DNA of 64,000 bases from Salinarimonas sp. Lineage in GTDB: Bacteria; Pseudomonadota; Alphaproteobacteria; Rhizobiales; Beijerinckiaceae. The translations under genes were made by a program, and so were the position numbers. Positions 51,991 to 59,954 of this stretch are shown here, piece after piece. The stretch is from the NCBI GenBank assembly GCA_020832565.1, contig JAFIEI010000001.1, forward strand, positions 228,396 through 292,395, given 5' to 3'. Numbering within the stretch: position 1 is the stretch's first letter; each line of letters begins with the position of its first letter. The notes below the pieces were generated by a model. That model made no database searches. It was not told the origin of the DNA and worked only from the letters and a program-made list of their open reading frames with translations.

Positions 51991-53751
51991 TTGAGCAGTG
52001 AAGCGTCTGGTGAAAGGGAAAGCCTGCCAAATCGGCTGAGCGCGAAATTCGCAAGCTTTTCGCTTCGAAGCCGGCTCCTTTCAATCCTGCTCGTGGCCTC
52101 TCTGCCGGGCATGATCGTCGCCATATTCCTCGCGGCGAACGCGCTCACCAACGAGCGGACGCAGATCGAGGAAAACGCAAAGCGCCTCGCCGATATTCAG
52201 GCGGCGCAGCACACCAACGTCATCGAAAACGCCCGCGTGATGATGGATACGGTCGTCGAATTGCTCGAGACCCGTCCCGTCAGCGAGACGGAATGCACGA
52301 TCTTCCTCAACGAATGGGCCGATCGCTTTCCCTCCTTCACCTCCCTGACATTGATCGATCAGGAGGGGGGCCTGTTGTGCGCGGGAAGCGAATCCGAACT
52401 GCCGAGCCACTTTCCCAGCAGCGATTTCCTCGAAACACTCGGTGACTCCGAGGAAATGGTCGTCAGCGAATACACGGTCGGGCAGACCGGGGTGCCACTG
52501 ATCATCGCCGCCCTTCCGATACGCGAGTTCGGTGATCGGTTCTCAGGCGCCATCGCCGTCGGTATCGACCTGCGCTGGCTCGAATTCATTACCCGGCGCT
52601 TGAATCTGCCCCCGGGCAGCACTGTCACGGCAATCAGTGACGAGGGCGAGGTGCTCACGCATTATCGTGCGGAGGGGGGTGACAACGAGGATCTGGACGC
52701 CCCCCGCGAAACCATTCCCGTCGAAGATGTTCGGCTTCAGATGGCGACGCATGGCAGCGGGGTGATCCGCGGCACGTCGGCGAACGGTTCCGATCGGGTA
52801 TTCGGCTTCGAGCGCACCGATGCGGGTGGCCTGATCATCGCCGTCGGCATGCCGCAATACATGGAATTCGAGCGCTACGGCACGGCCTTGCGCGATACGC
52901 TGGCCGCGCCGATGGCGATTCTCCTCCTGGCGTTGTTTGCCGCCGCCTATGCCAGCGAATCGCTGGTGGTGCGGTGGGTGCGCCTGCTGACTGGGGCCGC
53001 GATCAGAATGTCCGGTGGTGATCTCGAAGCGCGATCGAAGGTCCCGCATTCGCGGTACGAGATCGGACGCCTCGCGGCGGCCTTCGACAGCATGGCGGAT
53101 TCGATCCAGGACAAGCAGGAGCAGATTCGTGCGCGGGCGGAGCAGTACAAGGATCTGCTGAGCGAGCTCAATCATCGCGTCAACAACAACATGCAGATGA
53201 TCGGCAGCCTGATCCGCATGAAGATGAAGGGTGTCGAGGACAAGCAGGCCCGTCTCGTCATCGAGGATGTCGAGCAGCGCCTGCGCGCGCTATCGGAGAT
53301 CCAGCGGCTACTGTATGGCCGCGAAGACGGGCTCGGAGAGGATCCCGACTATACGCTGCGCCTCGGACGCCTGCTGGAGGAGTTCTATTCCTCCGACAGG
53401 ATCAAGGTGCGTGTGGAAGCCGAACCGATCCCGATTCCGCGCCCCTCGGCGGTGCCGCTCGCGCTGATCATGAACGAGCTGATCACGAATGCCTGCAAGC
53501 ATTCCTATCCCGATGGCGAGGGCGAGATTCGCGTGGCGCTTCGCAAATATGGCGACGACGTCCACCTCTCGGTCTCCGATGACGGGGCGCAGGTGCCGGG
53601 TGAATGGAGGCCGGGGCAGGAGCAGGATTCGATGGGGCTGCGCATCATCCGCAGCATGGCCGCCCATCTCGGCGGCGACGTGGAAATCCGCCCGCAGGAG
53701 AGGGGCAAATCGATCAATCTCGCCTTTCCCCTGGAGCGTCCCGACAAGTAG
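51991..53751 (+). CDS. Sensor histidine kinase, HisKA_2 type
   Basis: A 586-residue membrane kinase. TM1 lies near residue 25-48 (LLSILLVASLPGMIVAIFLA). A periplasmic PDC/dCache-like sensor follows (about 48-305). TM2 is ILLLALFAAAYASESLV, with a HAMP-like segment after it. The DHp part is HisKA_2 with phospho-acceptor His395 in SELNHRVNNNMQM. The ATPase has NELITNACKHSYP (N box) and SMGLRIIRSMAAHLGG (G box). It starts at TTG 51991, behind GGGGGAGGG. HisKA_2 kinases often feed the general stress response of alphaproteobacteria. No response regulator is adjacent. Confidence 0.85.
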   Translation: MSSEASGERESLPNRLSAKFASFSLRSRLLSILLVASLPGMIVAIFLAANALTNERTQIEENAKRLADIQAAQHTNVIENARVMMDTVVELLETRPVSETECTIFLNEWADRFPSFTSLTLIDQEGGLLCAGSESELPSHFPSSDFLETLGDSEEMVVSEYTVGQTGVPLIIAALPIREFGDRFSGAIAVGIDLRWLEFITRRLNLPPGSTVTAISDEGEVLTHYRAEGGDNEDLDAPRETIPVEDVRLQMATHGSGVIRGTSANGSDRVFGFERTDAGGLIIAVGMPQYMEFERYGTALRDTLAAPMAILLLALFAAAYASESLVVRWVRLLTGAAIRMSGGDLEARSKVPHSRYEIGRLAAAFDSMADSIQDKQEQIRARAEQYKDLLSELNHRVNNNMQMIGSLIRMKMKGVEDKQARLVIEDVEQRLRALSEIQRLLYGREDGLGEDPDYTLRLGRLLEEFYSSDRIKVRVEAEPIPIPRPSAVPLALIMNELITNACKHSYPDGEGEIRVALRKYGDDVHLSVSDDGAQVPGEWRPGQEQDSMGLRIIRSMAAHLGGDVEIRPQERGKSINLAFPLERPDK

Positions 53752-53802
53752 CGCATCGACGAAGAGCGCCTCGCCGATACGCAAGCCGGTCGCCGCAGCC
53801 CG

Positions 53803-54072
53803 TCAGAGCGAGTCCGCGTTCTCCACGCAGAAGATCACTGCCTCCTGGCGGTCGACCACCGGCATCTCTGCCGTCTCCTGCTCGACCTCCGCAGTCAGCG
53901 CCGTTGCCTCGGCGGGCGCGAAATTCTGCTCGACCCGCGCCGAAAAATCGGCGATCGCTCCTTCGAGCTGAGCCGCTGCGACACTCGTCCCCTCCAGAAT
54001 CGACATGTCCGCTGCAGCGCTCTCCAGCATGACGAGGCAATACACGACCATCTGCGTGAGATCGGTTTCCAT
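53803..54072 (-). CDS. Small orphan protein, copy A of a duplicated gene
   Basis: An 89-residue acidic cytoplasmic protein starting METDLTQMVVYCLVMLESAAADMSILEG. It has predicted helices and cysteines near both ends (Cys12, Cys83). I recognise no family. A diverged, truncated copy with the same start context (GCAAGGGA-[GC]-TCCGGA before the ATG) lies at 63692 on the opposite strand. The two copies bracket the biosynthetic operon. It lies 51 bases from the sensor kinase stop, convergent with it. Confidence 0.7.
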   Translation of the reverse strand: METDLTQMVVYCLVMLESAAADMSILEGTSVAAAQLEGAIADFSARVEQNFAPAEATALTAEVEQETAEMPVVDRQEAVIFCVENADSL

Positions 54073-54509
54073 ATTCCGGACTCCCTTGCTGCTTCGCCCC
54101 CGGGCCCTTGATCGCCGCTCGAAGGCTGCGGGTCAAGGTGGGGGCAGCAGGTGGAGGTCGGGTTACGGCTCGGTCAAGCGCAATTCCCGGTACGGCGTCG
54201 CGTCGATTCAAAACGCATGTCGGCGACGAAGCGAGACCCGTGAAACGACAGGAATCGTGTAAGAAAATGCTGAAACTTAAAAAAATGGCGCGCCGGTCGG
54301 AATAAAGATGCGAACACCTATGTCATAACCGTCGCGCGTGATCCACAGAATGCGTGTCCAGGGATCTTCTCGGCTCAAGGGCGCGCAGCGACCGCGAGTT
54401 GAAAGCCCATTTGGGCGAAGGTCGCTGCAAAGTTGCGGCGCATCCGGGTGAGCATGTCGGGGTTCGAAATCACCGTCTTGCGTTTGCAGGAAGCGAAGGC
54501 GCTGTAGAT
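54073..54509. other. Intergenic stretch with no recognised gene
   Basis: 437 bases between orphan copy A and the HlyD remnant. It is AT-richer than its surroundings near 54260-54310, with an A-run and GGCGCGCC. A frame on the minus strand around 54380-54510 gives a protein-like segment (ISNPDMLTRMRRNFAATFAQMG), possibly a decayed coding fragment, but I could not assign it. Confidence 0.4.
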
Positions 54510-55030
54510 GATGATCACGGCGAAGGACGACGAAATCGATCTCGTCGGCCACGAACTCGATGGCGTGAACCGACTCTAGGAGCAGGCCATGATACCGTTT
54601 CCGCGCGTGGCTGAACTGCGGAGGATGCGGGCGCAACTCGCCGAATAGCGAGAGCAACTCGTCGAGGTGCGCATCGAGGCAGCCGATATCGGCCACGGTG
54701 CCATTGGCCAGGTCGCCATCGGCCAGGCCGCCATCGGCCAGGCCGCCATCGGCCAGGTCGCGGCGCTGTGGCTCTCCGCCTTCAAACAACGCTCCACCCC
54801 CGAGATCGAGGGCCGCATCCGCACGATCTCAGCCGGGGTCCCCTGACCGGAGAGGCCTGTATCTCGCGCGAATCGACATCGAGGTCCAGGAACTCGGCCG
54901 CCTGAAAGACCTCGCGCTCCTTGCCGGAATGACGGTCCAGCCCTTCATCCAGATCGGCGGACGCACCCCGCTTTCCTACATCATCAAGCGCCTCGCCGAC
55001 CACGTCGCCCGCGCCGTGCGTGAGGAGTAA
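54510..55030 (+). pseudogene. Decayed HlyD-family type I secretion adaptor
   Basis: Three frame pieces read as the C-terminal third of an HlyD/PrsE membrane-fusion protein. These are IDLVGHELDGVNRL then EQAMIPFPRVAELRRM, ALWLSAFKQRSTPEIEGRIR, and after a frame shift LYLARIDIEVQELGRLKD with FIQIGGRTPLSYIIKRLAD to a final stop. In-frame stops occur at 54577, 54646 and 54844. A frame shift lies near 54850. The N-terminal half and any partner ABC exporter are missing. HlyD normally links an inner-membrane exporter to TolC. Confidence 0.75.
54700..54759 (+). repeat. Four 15-bp tandem repeats inside the HlyD remnant
   Basis: GCCATYGGCCAGGYC is repeated four times without gaps (54700, 54715, 54730, 54745). 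In the HlyD frame each unit reads AIGQV or AIGQA. The site corresponds to the GQPVxLR-SAFxQR region of HlyD proteins, so one unit was probably amplified by slippage after the gene decayed. Confidence 0.85.
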
Positions 55031-55172
55031 GTGAACCGCTCGGCTTCCCCGCAGTCCATCGACAAAATCGCGCAGATCGAAGCCGAGGAACGCTACTAGG
55101 CCACGCAGCAAGAGCCTTGGCGAAGCGACAAAAGCATGATTTAAAACTTAAAATTGCTGTATATGCTGTATA

Positions 55173-55201
55173 TTGACAAAAGATAGTGCGTAGGCTATCA
55201 C
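55173..55201 (+). promoter_or_regulatory. Putative sigma-70 promoter of the biosynthetic operon
   Basis: TTGACA at 55173-55178, then 17 bases, then TATCAC at 55196-55201. This is a good -35 box with optimal spacing and a fair -10 box. It lies 92 bases upstream of the amidotransferase start in a strongly AT-rich stretch (55141-55290) that contrasts with the GC-rich surroundings. A direct repeat of GCTGTATAT (55156-55164 and 55165-55173) lies just upstream of the -35 box. Confidence 0.55.
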
Positions 55202-55218
55202 CATGCCGCCTCATTAAC

Positions 55219-55233
55219 ACAATTTAAAATTGT
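55219..55233. promoter_or_regulatory. 15-bp palindrome, candidate operator of the biosynthetic operon
   Basis: ACAATTTAAAATTGT is a perfect palindrome around its central base (seven bases on each side). It lies between the proposed promoter and the start codon of the first operon gene, the position expected of a repressor site. No regulator gene is in the cluster. Confidence 0.5.
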
Positions 55234-55292
55234 ATTTGTGCCGAAGAAACTTGTCTCACTCCCTTCGATGACGGCTGCAGCGGAGAATAGTC

Positions 55293-57236
55293 ATGTGTGG
55301 AATTGCCGCCCGCTTCCTCGGGTGTGACGGCTCGCGATCTGGGGCTGACGATCTCGGGCGTTCCCTTCAGGCCCTACGCCATCGCGGCCCGGAGAGCGCC
55401 GCCGTCTGGCATCACCCGCGTGGGCGCTGCAGCCTCGGGCATACGCGTCTCGCCTTGATCGGTCTCGACAACGGCGCCCAACCGATCTCCGATGCACAGG
55501 CTGAACTCCATCTCGTCGTAAACGGTGAGTTTTACGGCCATGATACGCTCCGCGCCGAGCTGACCGCGCGCGGCCATCGCTTCGAAACCGACAGTGACAG
55601 CGAAGTCGCGCTCAAACTCTATCGCGAATGGGGTGCTGCCGGGCTGCATCGCCTGCGGGGCGAATTCGCGCTACTGCTGTACGACGCGCAGCAGAACATG
55701 CTGATCGGCATGCGCGATCGCGTGGGTGTGAAGCCACTCTTCTATGCCGAACATAACGGCGCCATTCTGTTCGCCTCTGAAGCGAAGGCGCTCTTCGCGA
55801 TGGGTGTGCCTGCGGTCTGGGATGAAGAATCCTATTGTTCACGGGCTTTCTATCTGGGTGACCGTACCTTGTTCGCCGGTATCCGGGCCGTACGCCCCGG
55901 CCAGATGATCTTTGCCACGCGCGCGGGCCTGACGCAGCAGACCTATTGGGACTTCGACTTCTCCACAGCGCCGGGCGCAACCCCCACCCGTGAGGACGAA
56001 GCGATAGGGGGGATGCGAGCGGCAATCGAGGAGGCCGTCGCATTGCGCATGCGGGCCGATGTTCCCATCGCAATCTATCTGTCAGGCGGGATCGACAGCT
56101 CTGCCATGCTCGGAGTCGCAACCCGTCTGGCGGGCAAGCCGCTCGAAGCTTTCAATATCAGCTTTCCTGAAGACGAGGCCTTGAACGAGCAGCGATTTGC
56201 CCAAATCGCCGCCGATCATTGCGGCGCGATGCTGCATGATGTTGCGGTCCGCAGCAATGACCTGGCCGATCATTTCGAAGATGCCGTCTGGCACAATGAA
56301 ACGCCGTTCTTCAATTCGCATGGTATCGCCAAGTACCTACTTTCTCGCGCGGTGCGTGATGCGGGCTACAAGGCCGTCATTACCGGCGAGGGCGCGGATG
56401 AGGTTTTCGGCGGGTATCCGCATTTCCGCCGCGACGCAATCCTGTTCAATCCGGAAGGGCAGGATCCCGGCTTCATCGCCGCCGCGCGCGAGAAGCTCGC
56501 CGACGCAGAGGCAGCCTATCGGCACGAGACCCCGCCGGCTGACGTCGCATGGCTTACGGATCGGCTGGGGCACGGCATCTCCTGGATCGATAATCAGGCG
56601 GGTTGGTTCACGCAATTGACGGCACTGATGACGGATCAGGCCGCAAACCTCGCCAAGTTAATGGCCCCTTACCGGATGCTCTACAACATGGCGGATCACC
56701 GCCGCCTCGCCGGCGTCGAGCCCGTCCACCGCAGCATGTATCTCTGGGCGAAGACGTTCCTTCCGGCCTTCGTCCTGACGACCCTCGGCGACCGGATGGA
56801 AATGGCGCATTCGATCGAGGGCCGCGTCCCTCTCCTCGACCACCACGTGATCGAGACCGCATGCCGCCTGCCAGTCAACATGAAGATCCGCGGATCTGTC
56901 GAGAAATACGTCTTCCGGGAAGCGATGCGTCCCTATCTCCCGGAGGCCATCTATAAGCGCAAGAAGCATTACTTCCGGGCACCGCCCTCCACCGCGAAGC
57001 GCGAGGCACGCCTTCACGAACTGGTTCGCGACGTCATCAACGGCCCCGACCTGGCGTCATTGCCGTTCTTCAATCAGAAAAAGGTCAAAGCTTTCGTGGA
57101 CAAGCTCGACACGATGCCGGCCTCACAGCGCGCCGCTTGCGATCCCGCCCTCATGGAGATCACCAGCCTCTGTCTGCTACAGCGTCGCTACGCGGTTTCG
57201 AACAACGATACGATGAATATGAGGCTGGCAGGATGA
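55293..57236 (+). CDS. Glutamine-dependent asparagine-synthase-like amidotransferase
   Basis: A 647-residue class II amidotransferase, first gene of the operon. Cys2 is the glutaminase nucleophile (MCGIAARF), with RHRGPES, GHTRLALIG and VVNGEFYGHDTLR completing the glutaminase domain (about 2-215). The synthetase domain has the PP-loop S264-GGIDSS270, ITGEGADEVFGGYPHF, IEGRVPLLDHHVIE and RKKHYFRAPP. All catalytic residues look intact. AsnB-type enzymes make asparagine in primary metabolism or amidate or cyclise acids in natural-product pathways. Position in this operon suggests the second role. GGAGAATAGTC precedes the ATG. Confidence 0.9.
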   Translation: MCGIAARFLGCDGSRSGADDLGRSLQALRHRGPESAAVWHHPRGRCSLGHTRLALIGLDNGAQPISDAQAELHLVVNGEFYGHDTLRAELTARGHRFETDSDSEVALKLYREWGAAGLHRLRGEFALLLYDAQQNMLIGMRDRVGVKPLFYAEHNGAILFASEAKALFAMGVPAVWDEESYCSRAFYLGDRTLFAGIRAVRPGQMIFATRAGLTQQTYWDFDFSTAPGATPTREDEAIGGMRAAIEEAVALRMRADVPIAIYLSGGIDSSAMLGVATRLAGKPLEAFNISFPEDEALNEQRFAQIAADHCGAMLHDVAVRSNDLADHFEDAVWHNETPFFNSHGIAKYLLSRAVRDAGYKAVITGEGADEVFGGYPHFRRDAILFNPEGQDPGFIAAAREKLADAEAAYRHETPPADVAWLTDRLGHGISWIDNQAGWFTQLTALMTDQAANLAKLMAPYRMLYNMADHRRLAGVEPVHRSMYLWAKTFLPAFVLTTLGDRMEMAHSIEGRVPLLDHHVIETACRLPVNMKIRGSVEKYVFREAMRPYLPEAIYKRKKHYFRAPPSTAKREARLHELVRDVINGPDLASLPFFNQKKVKAFVDKLDTMPASQRAACDPALMEITSLCLLQRRYAVSNNDTMNMRLAG

Positions 57237-58357
57237 GGATCGCGGTCATCGGCGCCGGCCTGACCGGGCTCTCCGTAGCGGCGCTTCTGTTGAAGCTTGG
57301 AATCCGCGCCGAGGTATTCGAACGTGCGGATGGACCTGTCGATAGCGGGTCGGGCATCTATGTCTGGCCACAGGGGGCGCAGATCATGCGCTTCCTCGCC
57401 GGCGATGACGATCTGCTCGAACGCGGCCACGCCGTCGAATACTTCCAGACCAACAATCGCTATGGCGAGGAGCTACACCAAACGGCGGTGCGTCTGGCCG
57501 AATTCGACTTTTCGCAACCGGCCATGATGTATGTGCGCGGTACACTCCTCGCGGCGCTGCGGGCTTTGCTGGAAACAGATCAACTCAGCTTCGGCAAGGC
57601 CTGCATTGCCGTCGACGATAACGGCCCCGATGTCACCGTCTGCTTCGCCGACGGAACGGAGTCACGGTTCGACCTCGTCATTGGCGCCGACGGCATTCAT
57701 TCGGCAGTGCGGAACTCGGTTCATCCGAAAATCTCGGTCGTCGATAGCGGCGTCGCAGCAGCCCGCGGCCTGGTTGCTTTCGACTGCCGCTTGCTGCGGA
57801 GAGATCTGTGTCAGATCTTTGCCTTCGATACCTCCAGACTGGTCAGTTACCCGCTTTCTCCGACCCGTGATGATCGGTACTGGTTTCTGGCATATCCCCA
57901 TCATCACAAGCCCCTGATGGACCGCGAGGCGCTGATCCGGCATTGCAGCGCCTTGCGTGATCCGCTGCCCGATTTCGTCAGGCGGACGCCTGAAGATGTG
58001 ATCCTGTCCCATCCGTTGCTCGATCTCGAACAGAATCATGAATGGTACTACGGACGCGTGGTCCTGGTGGGAGACAGCGCCCATGGCGTGCTCCCGACCC
58101 TCGGCTACGGCTACACCCTGGGCCTCGAGAACGGTTTTGCGCTGGTCCAGGCGCTCTTGTCGAGCAGGCAGGGTGATATCGAAGGCGCCTTGCGTCGGTA
58201 TCGGCGGCGGGTTGCCGGCCGATCACGGGAAATGGCGCAGGTGATGCGCGACATCACCCGGCTTTTCTATTTCGATGGCGAAGCCGCCGTGAACACGAAG
58301 TCGCTGGAACCGATCTATGCGGATTTCCGCAAGCTGGCCCGGAGCACCGTATTCTGA
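57233..58357 (+). CDS. FAD-dependent monooxygenase (group A), operon gene 2
   Basis: A 374-residue flavin hydroxylase. The N-terminal FAD motif is VIGAGLTGLSVAALLLKLG, the DG motif DLVIGADGIHSAVR, and the ribityl motif VVLVGDSAHGVLPTLGYGY. It belongs with para-hydroxybenzoate-hydroxylase-like enzymes that hydroxylate a bound small molecule using NAD(P)H. It overlaps the amidotransferase stop by four bases (ATGA), so the two are translationally coupled. Substrate is not known. Confidence 0.88.
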   Translation: MRIAVIGAGLTGLSVAALLLKLGIRAEVFERADGPVDSGSGIYVWPQGAQIMRFLAGDDDLLERGHAVEYFQTNNRYGEELHQTAVRLAEFDFSQPAMMYVRGTLLAALRALLETDQLSFGKACIAVDDNGPDVTVCFADGTESRFDLVIGADGIHSAVRNSVHPKISVVDSGVAAARGLVAFDCRLLRRDLCQIFAFDTSRLVSYPLSPTRDDRYWFLAYPHHHKPLMDREALIRHCSALRDPLPDFVRRTPEDVILSHPLLDLEQNHEWYYGRVVLVGDSAHGVLPTLGYGYTLGLENGFALVQALLSSRQGDIEGALRRYRRRVAGRSREMAQVMRDITRLFYFDGEAAVNTKSLEPIYADFRKLARSTVF

Positions 58358-59490
58358 TGAACGCGGAGCAGTTTCGCCAGCGCTTGGAAGCTTTCGTCGA
58401 GGCCCAGATCCGTGATCAGGTTGCGGAATGGGAGGCGGGGGGCCGCTATCCCGCAACGCTGCATCGCGAAGCCGGGGAGGCAGGTATCCTCAGCGTCGGC
58501 ATGAGTAGCGACGACGCGCCGTGTGCACCACTCGACGCCGGACTTATGCGCAGGGCGATGCTCATTCGCGGCCTCGCACGTGGCGGCGCCCAGTCGATCG
58601 CCGTCGGCCTCGGCTCGCACTTCGTCCCGCTCAGCGCCGTTGCCGGAGGAAGCAAAGAATGCGCGAACGAGATCGCGCCATCGATTTGGAACGGCACACA
58701 CATGATCGCACTCGCACTGACCGAGCCGCATGGCGGCAGCAACCTGCGAGACATACGCAGCTACGCGCAGCGGGACGGTTCGAATTATCGGATCAGCGGT
58801 GAAAAAGCTTTCATCTGCAACGGAACGCGCGCGGAATACCTGCTCGTCAGCGCCTGCCTTGCGGATAGCGGCCCAAGTCTGTTTCTCGTCGAAAGTGGTG
58901 AGCGAGTGCGCAAGCAGCCGCTTGTCCCCCTCGGCTGGCGGGCGTTGCCACAGGCACACCTCACGTTCGTGGACGCACCGGCGCGGCTCGTCGGTCAACC
59001 GGGCTCCGCGCTTCGCCTGTTGCGCCCCGCACTCGCACTGGAACGCGTCAACCTCGCGGTTCTCGCTATCACATCCGCGCGCCTCCTCTTCGACGAAATG
59101 CTCGCAGATGCATGCATGCGCGAGATCGACGGCTGCGCGCTTGCCGAGAAGCAGGCCCCCGCACACCGCCTCGCCTGCAGCGCCACACAATTGCGTATCG
59201 TCGAGACATTCGTTGATGCGCTCCTCACCAGTTTCGGCGAAGACGGCGCTCCGGCCATGCCGCCGCAGACGGATATCGCGATGGCCAAGAACGCTGCGAC
59301 ACGCCTTTTGGAACTGGTCGCACGCGAGGCGGTTCAATTCGCCGGCGCGAGAGGCTGCGTCGCACCATCGCTGGCGGAGCGCATGTTTCGCGATGCGCGG
59401 CTTCTCGCAATCGGAGGCGGAAGCGAGGAGGTCATGAACGAGATTATCGTCCGCGACCTGAGGCGCAACCATGCGGAGAGCAACCGATGA
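58357..59490 (+). CDS. Acyl-CoA-dehydrogenase-like flavoenzyme, operon gene 3
   Basis: A 377-residue ACAD-fold protein. Segments match the family: ALTEPHGGSNLRDI (FAD loop), YRISGEKAFICNGTRAEYLLV, and the late MFRDARLLAIGGGSEEVMNEII. The last lacks the YEG-type Glu and has the GGGS-E form seen in many ACADs. It could desaturate an acyl thioester or amino-acyl intermediate during synthesis, or act as an oxygenase-like flavoenzyme. Its ATG overlaps the preceding stop (TGATG). Confidence 0.85.
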   Translation: MNAEQFRQRLEAFVEAQIRDQVAEWEAGGRYPATLHREAGEAGILSVGMSSDDAPCAPLDAGLMRRAMLIRGLARGGAQSIAVGLGSHFVPLSAVAGGSKECANEIAPSIWNGTHMIALALTEPHGGSNLRDIRSYAQRDGSNYRISGEKAFICNGTRAEYLLVSACLADSGPSLFLVESGERVRKQPLVPLGWRALPQAHLTFVDAPARLVGQPGSALRLLRPALALERVNLAVLAITSARLLFDEMLADACMREIDGCALAEKQAPAHRLACSATQLRIVETFVDALLTSFGEDGAPAMPPQTDIAMAKNAATRLLELVAREAVQFAGARGCVAPSLAERMFRDARLLAIGGGSEEVMNEIIVRDLRRNHAESNR

Positions 59491-59954
59491 CGGTCGAAAA
59501 TGATATCAGCGCGGTCGTGCAGCAGGCTCCGCTCGACTCACGCAGCGCCGAATTGCTCGCCCATGCCTATCAACGATATTGCGGGGTCGAACTCCTGACC
59601 CAGCGTCCCGGCTATTGCCGAACCGGCGTCACCGTAACGGAATCGATTGATAATCTCGGCCAGACGTTGCATGGCGGCGTGATCTACAGCCTCATGGATG
59701 TCACCAGCATGCTCGCAACCCTTCCCATGGTCGAGGCAGATTCCTATCCCCTCACCACATCACTGGCGATCAGCGTCCTGCGAGCCGCCAAACGCGGGGC
59801 CCGCGTCACATTCGAAGCGCAGGTGACACGTGCCGGGCGCCGCATGGTCTTCTCGCAGGCGCAGGCCCGTATCGAAGGCAGCGCGGATGACGGCAAGATC
59901 GTCGCGACGGCACAGATCATCAAGGCGCGCGTCGCGGCGCCGGGAACCCGCTGA
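59487..59954 (+). CDS. Hotdog-fold thioesterase (PaaI-type), operon gene 4
   Basis: A 155-residue protein with the PaaI thioesterase core LGQTLHGGVIYSLMDVTSMLA and strands such as TTSLAISVLRAAKRGARVTFEAQV. Such enzymes hydrolyse acyl-CoA or carrier-bound thioesters, here possibly releasing an intermediate. The start overlaps the stop of the ACAD-like gene (ATGA). No acyl-carrier protein is encoded in the cluster, so the substrate is likely a CoA ester. Confidence 0.88.
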   Translation: MTVENDISAVVQQAPLDSRSAELLAHAYQRYCGVELLTQRPGYCRTGVTVTESIDNLGQTLHGGVIYSLMDVTSMLATLPMVEADSYPLTTSLAISVLRAAKRGARVTFEAQVTRAGRRMVFSQAQARIEGSADDGKIVATAQIIKARVAAPGTR

